A stretch of 64,000 nt of DNA, taken from contig NZ_CP042266.1 of NCBI RefSeq assembly GCF_007856155.1, forward strand, positions 7,254,001 through 7,318,000. The letters run 5' to 3'. The position numbers and the translations under genes are program-made. The notes under the pieces are model-generated. The model made no database searches, was not told the origin of the DNA, and worked only from the letters and a program-made list of their open reading frames with translations. Below, piece after piece: positions 22,175 to 32,300 of this stretch. The stretch is from Streptomyces qinzhouensis. Its GTDB lineage: Bacteria; Actinomycetota; Actinomycetes; Streptomycetales; Streptomycetaceae. Position 1 is the stretch's first letter. Every line of letters starts with the position of its first letter.

Positions 22175-24244
22175 CTACCCGTGCAGCAGCGCCCGTAGCG
22201 GCGCCGATTTGACCTGTGTCTCCTCGTACTCGGCCGCCGGGTCGGACAGGGCGATCACCGCGCCGCCCACGCCGTAGCGCAGTCGGCCGCCGCTGAGCAC
22301 CACGGTGCGGATGACGATGCTGAGATCGGCCGCGCCGGTCAGCGAGAAGTAGCCGATCGCACCCGAGTAGATCCCGCGCGGCCCGCTTTCGATCCGGTCG
22401 ATGATCCCCATGGTGCGGATCTTCGGCGCGCCGGTCATGGACCCCCCGGGGAAGGCCGCGCGGACGCCCGCCACCGCGCTCGTGCCGGGGCGCAGCCGTG
22501 CCCGTACGGTGCTGACGAGCTGGTGCACGGTGGCGTAGGACTCGATCCGGAAGACCGGGTCGGCGACGACCGAGCCCACCTCGGCGCACCGGCCGAGGTC
22601 GTGCCGGACCAGGTCGACGATCATCAGGTTCTCCGCTCGGTCCTTCTCGTTCTCCGCCAGATCGGCGGCGAGTTTGGCGTCCTCGACCGGATCGGCATGG
22701 CGCGGGCGGGTGCCCTTGATGGGTTTGGACTCCATCAGGCCCTGCCGGTCGATGCGGAGGAACCGCTCGGGTGAGGTGCTCAGCACCGACAGGGAGCCGA
22801 AGCCGAGGAAGGCGGCGAACGGGGCGGGGCTGGCCCGGCGCAGGTGCCGGTAGGCCTGCCAGGGGTCGATGGCCGTGTCCGCTTCGATCATGTTGGTCAG
22901 GCACACCTCGTACGTCTCGCCCGCGCGTATCTCCTCATGGCAGACGTCGATGAGCTTGAGGTAGCTGTCCCGGTCGTGGCGCGGCCGCAGGTCCGGACCG
23001 GTCAGCCCGGTCGGCGGGGGGCAGGGCGCGGGCGCCGGCGCCGTGAGCCGGGCCAGTTCGGCGGCCGTGGTACGCAGCCAGGCGTGGGCGGCGGCCTCGT
23101 CGCCGTCCTCGGTGAGGGCGAGGAGGTACGTGGTGTCCGTGCGGTGGTCGAGGACTACGGCACGGTCCGCGAAGACCAGCACGGCGTCCGGGTCGGGGGA
23201 GCCGTGCGCCGCCTCACCGCCGCACTCGGCCTTCAACTCGTAACCCAGGAAGCCCACCCAGCCCAGGGCGAACTCGAAGGGAAGATCCGGGACTTCGGTG
23301 TCCAGGGTGCCGAGATCGTGTTCCAGCCAGTCGAAGAACGGGCTGTGCACGGTCCGGGTCCGCCCGTTCGCGGTGACGGTCACCGTTCCTTCGGACACGT
23401 TCGCGGCGGCGGTGCGGGCCAGTGGCCCGGAGGCGTTGCCCAGGATCGAGATCTGGCCGAGCCGGGCGTCGGTGCGGCTGCTGTCCAGCCAGAAGGGGTG
23501 TTCGCCGGCGCGGAAGATCCGGTCGAAGACCGGTTCGGCCTCCCAGCGGGTGGTGAGCCGTTCGGCCAGGACCCGTAGTCCGCGGACCGGTGCCTGCCGC
23601 GGTGGGGCGGCCTGGGCCGGGGCAGCTCTCTTCACGCGTGCGGGCCGCTGCCCGGTCCGGGTGTACGCGTACGTCAGATCACGGAAGTTGGCCAGCAGCC
23701 GGTGCCCGCCGTCCGTACCGATGGATTCGGGGTGGAACTGCACGCCCCACAGCGGCAGGGTGCGGTGGCGCAGCGCCATGATCACATCGTCGTCGGCGCT
23801 GTGGGCGATCGCCTCCAGCGCGGGCGGGAGCGAGTTGACGGCCAGTGAGTGGTAGCGAACCACCTCCAGGGGGTCGGGGAGGCCGTCGAACAGCCCGGTG
23901 CCGTCGTGGCGGACCAGGGAGGTACGCCCGTGGCGCGGTGCCGGGGCCGGGCCGACCTCGCCGCCGTGGGCGAGTGCGATGCCCTGGTGGCCGAGGCAGA
24001 CACCGAGTACCGGTAGCCGGCCCTCCGCGGCGATCCCCGCGCAGAGACCGAAGTCGGCCGGGCGGTGCGGGGTGCCGGGACCGGGCGACAGTACGACGTT
24101 GTCGAACTCGTCCAGGAGCCGCTCCCGCCGGACGGGGTCGTCGTTGCGGATCACCTCGGGCTCTTGGCCGTTGACCTCCGCGAGGTAGTGGAAGAGGTTG
24201 TAGGTGAAGGAGTCGTAGTTGTCGACGAGGAGCGTACGCATCAC
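22175..24244 (-). CDS. pabAB: Aminodeoxychorismate synthase, fused PabA-PabB
   Basis: A 689-residue fusion. The N-terminal glutamine amidotransferase (residues 1-200) has GVCLGHQG with the nucleophilic Cys near 82 and HPES near 170. The C-terminal chorismate-binding domain (about 240-689) has PIKGTRPRH, GGSMTGAPK near 605 and GIYSGAIGYFS. It converts chorismate and glutamine to 4-amino-4-deoxychorismate, the precursor of the p-aminobenzoate starter; the lyase PabC is not in the window. GTG (24244) and ATG (24241) are adjacent start candidates, both overlapping the thioesterase stop (GTGATG), so translation is probably coupled. Fused PabAB genes are typical of p-aminobenzoate-primed polyene and chloramphenicol clusters. 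Confidence 0.95.
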   Translation of the reverse strand: MMRTLLVDNYDSFTYNLFHYLAEVNGQEPEVIRNDDPVRRERLLDEFDNVVLSPGPGTPHRPADFGLCAGIAAEGRLPVLGVCLGHQGIALAHGGEVGPAPAPRHGRTSLVRHDGTGLFDGLPDPLEVVRYHSLAVNSLPPALEAIAHSADDDVIMALRHRTLPLWGVQFHPESIGTDGGHRLLANFRDLTYAYTRTGQRPARVKRAAPAQAAPPRQAPVRGLRVLAERLTTRWEAEPVFDRIFRAGEHPFWLDSSRTDARLGQISILGNASGPLARTAAANVSEGTVTVTANGRTRTVHSPFFDWLEHDLGTLDTEVPDLPFEFALGWVGFLGYELKAECGGEAAHGSPDPDAVLVFADRAVVLDHRTDTTYLLALTEDGDEAAAHAWLRTTAAELARLTAPAPAPCPPPTGLTGPDLRPRHDRDSYLKLIDVCHEEIRAGETYEVCLTNMIEADTAIDPWQAYRHLRRASPAPFAAFLGFGSLSVLSTSPERFLRIDRQGLMESKPIKGTRPRHADPVEDAKLAADLAENEKDRAENLMIVDLVRHDLGRCAEVGSVVADPVFRIESYATVHQLVSTVRARLRPGTSAVAGVRAAFPGGSMTGAPKIRTMGIIDRIESGPRGIYSGAIGYFSLTGAADLSIVIRTVVLSGGRLRYGVGGAVIALSDPAAEYEETQVKSAPLRALLHG

Positions 24245-24996
24245 AAGATCCCGAGTTCGCGTGCCATCTCGTCACCCACGGCCCCGATGTGGTCGCTGAG
24301 GAAGAAGTGCCCGCCGGGGTAGACCTTCATCCGGAAGCCGCCCTCGGTGTGCTCCTGCCAGGCCCGGGCCTCGGCGAGGGAGGTGCGCGGGTCGGCGTCG
24401 CCGGTGAGGGCGGTGATCGGGCAGCGGAGCGTGCGGCCGGGCGGGCAGATGTACTTCTCGATGGCCTCGTAGTCCCCGCGGATGGCCGGCAGTGCCATGC
24501 GGAGGATCTCCTCGTCGCCGAGGAGGTCCGGATTGGTGCCGTTCAGCAGCCGGAGTTCGTCGATGATGCCGTCGTCGTCGCGGCGGTGGACGTTCTCCAG
24601 GCGGCTGGTGGACGGTCCGCGACGGCCGGAGGCGATGACGGACCTCGGCTCGTGGGTGCCCTTACGCTCCAGCCGCCGGGCCGTCTCGAAGGCGAGCACG
24701 GCGCCCATGCTGTGCCCGAAGAACACGGTGGGCTTCTCGTCGAGGGTCAGCAGCTCGTCGGCGATGAGGTCGGCCAGCGTGCCGATGTCCTGGACGCAGG
24801 GCTCCGTCCGGCGGTCCTGGCGGCCGGGGTACTGCAAGGAGATCGTGTCGACGGCGGGGGAGAACCGCACCGACACCGGGTGGAAGAAGCTGGCGGATCC
24901 GCCGGCATGCGGGAAGCAGACCAGCCGGACGGGACGGTCCGGGCCCGGGTGGAAGCGTCGCAGCCACCGGGCGGAGGGGTGGTCCGTGCTGTTCAA
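24241..24996 (-). CDS. fscTE: Type II thioesterase
   Basis: A 251-residue alpha/beta hydrolase of the RifR/GrsT editing thioesterase family. It shows FPHAGGSASFF near the N terminus, nucleophile motif GHSMG near residue 95, an Asp in GDADP and His in GGHFFL near 229. Such enzymes remove aberrant acyl groups from PKS carrier proteins. I prefer the TTG at 24996 (MNSTDHPSARW) because AGAAAGGA stands 7 bases upstream; the frame also opens at a TTG at 25014 that would place this site inside the gene. It overlaps pabAB and follows the ferredoxin gene by 66 bp. Homologous position and type suggest FscTE. Confidence 0.9.
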   Translation of the reverse strand: MNSTDHPSARWLRRFHPGPDRPVRLVCFPHAGGSASFFHPVSVRFSPAVDTISLQYPGRQDRRTEPCVQDIGTLADLIADELLTLDEKPTVFFGHSMGAVLAFETARRLERKGTHEPRSVIASGRRGPSTSRLENVHRRDDDGIIDELRLLNGTNPDLLGDEEILRMALPAIRGDYEAIEKYICPPGRTLRCPITALTGDADPRTSLAEARAWQEHTEGGFRMKVYPGGHFFLSDHIGAVGDEMARELGIL

Positions 24997-25062
24997 GATG
25001 CGGTCCTTTCTCAAGTGACGGGGGGGAACGGGGCCGGCGGGTCCGGGGCCGCGTCGCGGGGG

Positions 25063-25257
25063 TCAGTCCTCGTGGACGGTGATGGTGTGGGCGGGGCACA
25101 GCTCACCCGCCAGCCGTACGGCGTCCGCATCCTCGGGCACGGGCCGGGAGTGCAGTACACGGACCAGTCCGTCCTCGTCCTGGTCGAACACGCCGGGCGC
25201 GGACAGCACGCACTGTCCGGCGCCGACACAGAGGTCGGCATCCACGGTGATGCGCAT
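25063..25257 (-). CDS. fscFE: [3Fe-4S] ferredoxin for the adjacent P450
   Basis: A 64-residue ferredoxin (MRITVDADLCVGAGQCVLSA start). Cysteines are spaced C-x5-C plus a late C-P (LCPAHTI), the pattern of Streptomyces [3Fe-4S] ferredoxins that reduce P450s. GGAGA lies 7-8 bases before the ATG. It follows the P450 by 17 bp and is almost surely cotranscribed; the pair corresponds to FscFE/FscP. Confidence 0.92.
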   Translation of the reverse strand: MRITVDADLCVGAGQCVLSAPGVFDQDEDGLVRVLHSRPVPEDADAVRLAGELCPAHTITVHED

Positions 25258-25274
25258 GGGGTCTCCGTACCTTG

Positions 25275-26480
25275 TCAGGGAGCTGTGGCCGGGCGGTCCC
25301 AGCGGACGGGCAGCTCGTGCAGTCCGCAGAGGACGCCGTCGTACTTGAGGGGGAGTTCCTCCACCGGCACGGCGAGCCGGAGGGCCGGGATCCGCTCGAA
25401 GAGCCGTTGGTAGACGATCTCCATCTCGGCCCGCACGAGGTTCTGTCCCAGGCACTGGTGCACCCCGTACCCGAAGGCCACATGGTGGCGCTCGGTACGG
25501 CCCGGATCGAAGGCGTGCGGGCAGCTGAACGCCTCCTGGTCGTGGTTGGCGGCCGCGACCAGCGGGATGATGCCCTCACCGGCCCGGATCAGCCGGCCAC
25601 CGATCTCCACGTCCTCGACGGCGACGCGCAGGGACACCAGGTCGGCGACCGAGTGGAAGCGCAGGGTTTCCTCGACCGCCCGCCTGTCCCCGATCCACTC
25701 CGGGTTGAGCAGCAGGGTCACCACGCCGAGGGAGATGTTGTTCGCGGTGGTCTCGTGGCCCGCGATGAGGAGCAGCATCAGCACCCCGGTCAGCTCCTGG
25801 GTGCTGATCGCGCCGGTGGCCAGCAGTCTGCTGATCAGATCGTCGCCCGGCCACGACACCTTGATGCCGATGAGCCGGTTGAGGTAGCGCAGCAGCTCCT
25901 TGGCGGCGGTGTCGCGCTGCTGCTCGGTGGAGTTGCGGATGGTGACCAGGGTTCGGGTGCGGGATTCGAAGAAGCCGCGGTCCACGGGCGGTACGCCCAG
26001 CAGCGAGGAGATCACCAGCGAGGGCACCGGCAGCGCGAGGTCCGCCACCAGATCGGCGGAGTCCCCGGCGGCCAGCATGCTGTCGATCAGCCCGTCGACG
26101 ACGCGTTCGATCGACGGGCGCATCCCGCGCACCCGGCGCACGGTGAACTCCGGGATCAGGGCCTTGCGGAACCGGTCGTGCTCCGGCGAGTCGAGGCCGA
26201 CGAACCAGCCGGGGATCTGCTCCTGGCGGGGTACGCCCATGGTGTCGCTGATATGCGGGAAGCCCTCGCGGTCGGGGTTCGCGCTGACCTTCTTGCTGGT
26301 GAGGACCGCACGCACCTCCGCGTGCCGGGTCACCAGCCAGACCCGGCCGCCGTTCGGCATATGGGTCAGTACCAGCCCTTCGCGGCGCCGGTACTCCTCG
26401 TATCGGGGCGGCGGAAACGGCTCACCGGGTATCCGCAGCGGGAAGGGGACAGCCTCTGGTTCGGTTGTGGGCCTGGTCAT
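25275..26480 (-). CDS. fscP: Cytochrome P450 (polyene side-methyl oxidation)
   Basis: A 401-residue soluble bacterial P450 (CYP105/161-like layout). The I-helix oxygen motif AGHETT is near residue 242, ExxR (ETLRF) near 268 and the heme-binding loop FGYGVHQCLGQ has its Cys near 342. In candicidin-type clusters FscP, like AmphN and NysN, oxidises an exocyclic methyl of the macrolactone to a carboxyl; that role is inferred from family and context. The ferredoxin partner follows directly, and the aminotransferase ends 25 bp upstream. The ATG start (MTRPTTEPEAV) has GGAGCACAC upstream. Confidence 0.93.
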   Translation of the reverse strand: MTRPTTEPEAVPFPLRIPGEPFPPPRYEEYRRREGLVLTHMPNGGRVWLVTRHAEVRAVLTSKKVSANPDREGFPHISDTMGVPRQEQIPGWFVGLDSPEHDRFRKALIPEFTVRRVRGMRPSIERVVDGLIDSMLAAGDSADLVADLALPVPSLVISSLLGVPPVDRGFFESRTRTLVTIRNSTEQQRDTAAKELLRYLNRLIGIKVSWPGDDLISRLLATGAISTQELTGVLMLLLIAGHETTANNISLGVVTLLLNPEWIGDRRAVEETLRFHSVADLVSLRVAVEDVEIGGRLIRAGEGIIPLVAAANHDQEAFSCPHAFDPGRTERHHVAFGYGVHQCLGQNLVRAEMEIVYQRLFERIPALRLAVPVEELPLKYDGVLCGLHELPVRWDRPATAP

Positions 26481-26505
26481 GTGTGCTCCGTGGTTCGGTA
26501 CGGGC

Positions 26506-27564
26506 TCAGGCCGCGCCGTAGAAGGCGCGGACTTTTCCGGTCACGTATTCCTGGTCCGCGGCGGTGAGTTCGGTGTACGTGGGCAGATAGAGCCCGTCGT
26601 CGCTGAACCGGCTGGCGTTGAGGTAGGGCCAGACGGGGTCGTGGTAGCCGGGCTGGCGGCTCATCGGTTTGAAGAACACCCGGGTCTCGATGCCCTCGGC
26701 GGCGAGGAAGGCGCACAGCTCGTCGCGGCGCCGGGCCCGCAGGTCGTACATCCACAGCACATCGCGCTGCGGCATCAGGGTGATGTCGGCGATGCCCTTC
26801 AGCCCCTGGTCGTAGCGGCGTTCGATCTCCCGGCGCCGGGCGAGGAAGTCGTCGAGCTGCTCCACCTGGGCGAGTGCCACGGCGGCCTGCATGGCGGTCA
26901 TACGGAAGTTGTAGGCGAGCTTCTTGTGCAGAAAGCTGTGGTCCTCGGTGAACGCCATCGCACGCAGATGCGCCAGCTGCGCGGCCAGCCGGGAGTCGTC
27001 GGTGAGACAGATACCGCCCTCGCCCGCCGTGATGATCTTGTTGGCGAAGAGCGAGTAGCAGGCGACGTCGCCGACCGGGGGGATGCCGTGGGCCTCGGAG
27101 GAGTCCTCCACCACCCGCAGGTTGTAGTCGTGGGCGATATTCATGATGGTGTCCATGGCACAGCGCCTGCCGTAGACATGGACGGGCATGACGGCCTTGG
27201 TCCGGGGGGTGATCTTCTCTTCGATCTTGGCCGGGTCGATGTTGAGATCATCGGCACAGTCGACGAATACCGGAGTGGCGCCCGTGTAGCTCACGGCCCA
27301 GGCCGAGGCCACCATGGTGAATTCCGGGACGATCACCTCGTCACCGGCGCCGATGCCGAACGCGCGCAGTGCCAGGGTCAGGGCCGCTGTTCCGGAGGAA
27401 CAGGCGACACCGTGCGCGATTCCGCTGTACGCGGCGAATGCCTCCTCGAAACGCCGGACATAAGGCCCTTGTGATGATATCCAGCCGTCGCTTATCGTCT
27501 CGGTGACATAGGCGAGTTCCCGGCCCTTGAGAGCGGGCCGGGAAACGGGGTACTTGATGGGCAT
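26506..27564 (-). CDS. fscMII: Sugar aminotransferase for mycosamine (DegT/DnrJ/EryC1 family)
   Basis: A 352-residue PLP enzyme with CSSGTAALTLALRA, IVPEFTMVASA, the PLP aspartate region VVEDSSEAHG and the Schiff-base Lys in FANKIITAGEGG near residue 175. It most likely aminates GDP-4-keto-6-deoxymannose-type substrate to GDP-mycosamine, as NysDII/AmphDII/FscMII do. The start MPIKYPVSRP has GAGGA 4-5 bases upstream. The frame stays open far upstream, antisense-free but inside the glycosyltransferase in another frame, so the longer version is rejected. It lies 53 bp after the glycosyltransferase. The GDP-mannose dehydratase is not in the window. Confidence 0.93.
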   Translation of the reverse strand: MPIKYPVSRPALKGRELAYVTETISDGWISSQGPYVRRFEEAFAAYSGIAHGVACSSGTAALTLALRAFGIGAGDEVIVPEFTMVASAWAVSYTGATPVFVDCADDLNIDPAKIEEKITPRTKAVMPVHVYGRRCAMDTIMNIAHDYNLRVVEDSSEAHGIPPVGDVACYSLFANKIITAGEGGICLTDDSRLAAQLAHLRAMAFTEDHSFLHKKLAYNFRMTAMQAAVALAQVEQLDDFLARRREIERRYDQGLKGIADITLMPQRDVLWMYDLRARRRDELCAFLAAEGIETRVFFKPMSRQPGYHDPVWPYLNASRFSDDGLYLPTYTELTAADQEYVTGKVRAFYGAA

Positions 27565-27617
27565 ATCGTCCTCGTTCGGAGTCGGGGTGGGCGGAGGAAC
27601 AGCGGACGGGCCGCCGG

Positions 27618-29003
27618 TCAGGACAGGGCGGGCAGCCCGAGGAGAAGGTCGGCGGCGATCTGCCGGCCACCGGCCGTGCGGTGGAGCTTCCCGATGCGTT
27701 CGGCACGCTCGCTGAACCGTGGGTCGCCCAGGACCCGGGTGAGCTTGTCGACGACATCGTCCGGGTCGACGTCCCGAGGCCGGTCCAGGGTCAGGCTCAG
27801 GCCGAAGTCCTGTCCGCGTACGGCCTGGTCGTAGCAGTCCACCCAGAGCGGGCGGACCACCATCGGCTTGCCGAAGTACATGCCCTCGTTGAATCCGTTG
27901 CCGCCGCCGTGGGTGAAGAACAGCCGGACGTGGGGGTGGGCGAGCACATCGAGCTGCGAGGGCAGCCAGCTCTCGATCCGCAGGTTCGCGGGCAGGGTGT
28001 CCGTGGCCGGCAGCAGATGCTGCTGCTCGGCGGGCAGCCGCCACAGGAACTGGTGCCGGTCGCTCATCCGCCGAGCCACCTCGACCAGGGAGGCCACCTG
28101 CTCCCGGTCGAGCCGGGTGATGGTCCCGAAACCCATGTAGACGACGGAGGGCCGGGCATCGAGCCAGTCGGTGAGCCCGCTGTCGTCCCCGCCGCGCGGA
28201 GCCTCCGGCAGCGGCGGCACCATGGCCCCGACCAGCTTCATCCGCTCCGGCACGATGAACGGATAGTCCAGTTCGGCGATCGAATTGCACAGCACGAGCT
28301 CGGCCCGGTCGACCCGGGTCATCGGATTGGGTTTGGGCAGGCCGAGTTCCTTGCGGATGCGGGCGTCGGCGGAGAGCACCCGGCCCATGGCCGGATGGCA
28401 GAACATACCCAGAGTGCGATATTTGAAGAGGCTGTTCCGAATCCGCTGGGAGAAGTTCATCGGATAAGGCAGGCCGGAATGCGGAACGGGAAAGTTCCGA
28501 GGAGTTCCGGACGGTCCGAACGGGTTCAGCGAGGTAATGACGTTGGTCGGCAGAAACGGCACGCTGAGTACGTACGGAATGTTCCGGCTGATGGCGACGT
28601 CGATACCGAACGAGGCGACACAGTCGATCACCATGAGCGCCGGATTGATTTTTTCGGTGAGAGAGTCGAGACGCCGGAACTTCGCTGCCTGGAGTTCGGG
28701 GCGGTAGGACTGCCGGATCACGGCGCGGTGCGCCTTGAAGCGGGAGGACTGGGTCACCTCCCGGTACACCTCGTCCGGCCAGCTGACCGCCGAGAGTTCG
28801 GAGCACACCTCGCCCAGCGACGCGAACTCGACACCGGAGCCCACCGCCAGTCGACCCACGTCGGCCCGCCGGGGCTCGTCGGTCGCGAACCAGAGATCGG
28901 GCACGCCCCGCCGCGAGAGCTCGGCCGCGAGGACGAGAAGCGGGTTGAGCAGGCCGCTCTCCGGAAGGCTGACAAAGAGGACCGGCCGCTGCTTGGTGCT
29001 CAT
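27618..29003 (-). CDS. fscMI: Macrolide glycosyltransferase (mycosaminyltransferase), GT1 family
   Basis: A 461-residue GT-B enzyme. The N-terminal half opens with VLFVSLPESGLLNPLLVLA, and the nucleotide-sugar motif FFTHGGGNGFNEGMYFGKP lies near residues 361-379. The NysDI/AmphDI/FscMI group transfers mycosamine from GDP to the polyene aglycone hydroxyl. The start MSTKQRPVLF is preceded by AGGAG; an upstream in-frame start (29042) lacks a site. It is the first gene of the minus-strand block GT-aminotransferase-P450-ferredoxin-thioesterase-pabAB, and a PimM-type operator lies 63 bp before it. Confidence 0.93.
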   Translation of the reverse strand: MSTKQRPVLFVSLPESGLLNPLLVLAAELSRRGVPDLWFATDEPRRADVGRLAVGSGVEFASLGEVCSELSAVSWPDEVYREVTQSSRFKAHRAVIRQSYRPELQAAKFRRLDSLTEKINPALMVIDCVASFGIDVAISRNIPYVLSVPFLPTNVITSLNPFGPSGTPRNFPVPHSGLPYPMNFSQRIRNSLFKYRTLGMFCHPAMGRVLSADARIRKELGLPKPNPMTRVDRAELVLCNSIAELDYPFIVPERMKLVGAMVPPLPEAPRGGDDSGLTDWLDARPSVVYMGFGTITRLDREQVASLVEVARRMSDRHQFLWRLPAEQQHLLPATDTLPANLRIESWLPSQLDVLAHPHVRLFFTHGGGNGFNEGMYFGKPMVVRPLWVDCYDQAVRGQDFGLSLTLDRPRDVDPDDVVDKLTRVLGDPRFSERAERIGKLHRTAGGRQIAADLLLGLPALS

Positions 29004-29065
29004 CGGACTCCTGGGGTCATGGCCCGGCGGGGTTGGCTGCACCTCCCCTTGGTCTCACGGCTCGC

Positions 29066-29081
29066 GCAGGGAAATCCTTAG
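29066..29081 (-). promoter_or_regulatory. Candidate PimM/FscRI-type operator upstream of glycosyltransferase
   Basis: The plus strand reads GCAGGGAAATCCTTAG, 13 of 16 positions of the palindromic consensus CTVGGGAWWTCCCBAG, including the central GGGAAAT. It is 63 bp before the glycosyltransferase start and 222 bp before the LAL fusion gene on the other strand, so it could serve both. Confidence 0.62.
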
Positions 29082-29303
29082 ACTCGGCGGGACCGGCGCC
29101 GCCGGGGCGGGCTCACGAGTCTTTTGTTGAAGACGCGACGATTTTCTTCGTCAAGGGCGAGTTACGGTTTCCGTCCTTGACGGATTCCAGATGGGCCGTG
29201 TTGTCGGATGCCGATACGCTTCCGTAGATCAATGGCGGTGTGGATAATTATGAAGACAGCTGCCGGATGAGGCCGGCCCTTTCTGTTCGACGAGAGGGAT
29301 TCT

Positions 29304-32300
29304 TTGTTCGACCAACTGGTCCCGTCATACGCGAGTGCGAATGTTTTCGGTCGCGACAGTGAAATCCATACGCTTTCCGGGCGGGCCGCGGCGGCCCGCG
29401 CCGGCTGCTCGGGAGTCGTCATCCTGGCCGGTCCGCTCGGCATCGGGAAGAGCAGCCTCATCCACGCGTTCCTCCACGGCCCGGGCCCCCGCGGCAGTGC
29501 GGCGGCCGACGGCGGGACGCGAGGTATGACGGTGCTCCACGGAACCTGCGGTACGGGCACTGCCACCGCTCCGTACGACGGCGTCCGGGCTCTGCTGCGC
29601 CCGCTCGGCCTGACGGGCGAGAGCGCCCCCCGGCATCCGCTGCTGTACGGCACCGCCCGCCCCGCCCTGCCCGCCCTGATACCCGGCTCGGATCACCGGC
29701 CCTTCACCTTCGACACCGACTACCCGGTACTCCAGGGGCTGTACAGCCTCATCGCGCGTCTCGCCGCGCGCCACCCCCTCCTCCTCGCGCTGGACGACGC
29801 CCACCTGTCCGATGAACACACCCTCCGCTGGTTCGACTTCCTGCTGCGCCGGGCGGACGGGCTGCCCCTGCTCCTGGTCCTGGCCCGCAGCACCGAGACC
29901 GATCCGGCCGACGGCGCCTCGTGGTCGGGGCTCGCCGCCCATCCCTCGTGCACCACGGTGCCGCTGAGCCCGCTGAACCCGGCCGCGGTCGCCGAGATGG
30001 TCCGGCATGCCTTCGGCCACCCGGTCGCGCCGTCGTTCGCGGCTCGCGTCGCCGACGCCTGCGGCGGCAACCCGGGCCAGGTGTCCCGGCTGCTGACGGA
30101 GTTGCGGCGCGCCGGTGTCCGTCCCGACCGTGACGGCGCCCGGCAGGCCGCCGAACTCGGCAGTCGTCTGCTCGTCCTGTCCCTCCGTGCCCTCTTCGAG
30201 AGAAATCCCGACTGGGTGGAGTCCGTCGCCACGGCCATAGCCGTCCTCGGCGAGGATCTGCCCGACCATGTCGCCGCACTGGCCGGGGTCTCCGCCGTCG
30301 AGGTAGCGGACGCCGTCCGGATACTCCGCCGAGCCGAGGTCCTGGCACCCGGCCGAACCGACTTCGCGGGGGGCGAGATCCGTGCGGCGGTGCTCGAACC
30401 GCTCGGCCCCGCCGACCTCGCCCAACTGCACGCACGGGCCGCCCTGCTGCTCAGCGACGCAGGCCGCCCGGCCGAAGAAGTCGCCGGACACCTCCTCGCC
30501 ACCCCCGGCGCCCTCCGCCCCTGGATGGCCTCACTGCTGCGGGACGCTGCCGCCACGGCCGAGGACCGCGGCGCCCGCGGCACCGCCGCACGCTGTCTGC
30601 GCCGCCTGCTCGAAGCCGTACCCGAAGACCACACGCTGCGGCTCCGGCTGGCCGGCCTCGTGGCGCACACCGACCCGGACGCCGCCGTCGACCTGCTGAG
30701 GGACACCCTCGACCACACCCCCGACCTGCGGACCCGCGCCGTTGCCGCCGTGCAGTACACCACCACCTGCCTGGCCGCCGGACGGGGCGTACCCGAGGAC
30801 CACGGCCTCGCGGAGACCCTGGCCGAACTGCGCACCGGCACCGGGCTCCGAGACCTGGCCCCGGCCCTGGAATCGGCCCTGCTCCTCCTGGGCCGCGCCG
30901 ACCGTACGGCCGCCGGAGCGGCACCCCGCGCCACAGCCCGCCCGCCCGAACCGCTGCCCGCCCATATGGACGCCGTCAGGGCCCTGGCCACAGCCCTCTA
31001 CGAAGGCTCGCGCCAGGCGGCGGACACCCACGCCCGCCGCGTGCTGGACGCACCGGGGCCCCGTACCTCCTGGCCGGTGCTCGCCTCCTGCACGGTGCTC
31101 GCCCTGGCCGACGAGACCACCGAAGCCCTCACCACCCTGAACCACGCGGTGGCCGAGGCCGAAGCCGAGGAACCCGGAACCGGCCGGACCCGTGCCCTCG
31201 CCCACTCCGCCCGCGCCCTTGTCCTGTACGGCACCGGCGCGATCACCGAGTCGATGGCCGACGCCCGCGCGGCACTCGATGCGGCGGGCCGCACGACAGC
31301 GCACCTGACCCTGCCCCGCCTGGTCCTCGCGGCGGCCCTCAGCGACCGCGGTGAGGCCGCCCTCGCCCAGAACCTGGTCGGCATGGCCTCCCCGGCGTCC
31401 CCGGTCGGCCCCGTCATCGACCAACAGCTCTCCCTGATGGTCCGCGCCCGCGCCCGCCGGGCCCTCGGCGACCACGAAGGGGCGCTGCACCTACTGCTCG
31501 CCGCCGGCCGGGCCCAGCGGGAAACAGGCCTGGCCAACCCGGTGTTCGCCCCCTGGTGGGCGGAGGCGTGCCACACCCTCGCCGCACTGCGCCGCCCTCA
31601 GGAAGCCCGCGCCCACGCCGAGTACGGCAGCGAACTGGCAGAGCGCTGGGGCACCGCCCGCGCCCTGGGCATCGCAGCCCTGGCCCGGGGCGTCATCACG
31701 CCCGGCGGGCCCGGCATCGAGCTGCTGACGGAAGCCGCCGACACGCTGGCCGCCTCGCCCGCCCGGGTCGAACACGCCCGTGCCGCATACGAACTCGGCC
31801 GCCGCCTGCTGGCCGACGGCGACCAGGCCGATGCCCGCCCGCATCTGCGCTTCGCCGCCGACCTCGGCCACGCCTGCGGCGCACTCTCCCTCGCGCACCG
31901 TGCCCGCCGACTCCTCATCACCGCGGGCGGACGGATGCCCGAGCTCACCGGAGCGCGGGAGGACCTGCTCACCGGAGCCGAACGCAAGGTCGTCGGCCTG
32001 GTCCTGGACGGTGCCGGCAACCGGGAGATCGCCCAGTCCCTCTGCGTCGAGCTGCGCACGGTCGAGACACACCTCACCAGTGTCTACCGGAAACTGGGCG
32101 TCAGCCGCCGGACGGCCCTGGCCACCACCCTCCGCGCCCCGCCGCGGTCCGCCCACCCGCGTGGAGCGGCCGACCCCGACGCCTCCCCGGGCGCCGTGCC
32201 CACCCCGCCGCCCACCCTCCGCCGACCTCGGAACCCGAGCGCACCCATGTCCCTCCCGGCGTTACCGAACCCCGGCCGGCCAGTCGCTCCACCCCTGTCC

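Noticed and set aside
16627..22212. 1861-codon plus-strand frame opposite the loading PKS
   Set aside because: Antisense to a protein with clear CoA ligase, KS, AT and ACP motifs; the plus-strand protein is Gly/Arg/Gln-rich without a fold signature.
26506..28806. Longer aminotransferase start through the glycosyltransferase region
   Set aside because: Upstream codons are a frame-shadow of the glycosyltransferase gene and lack the aminotransferase family start; the short start has a ribosome site.
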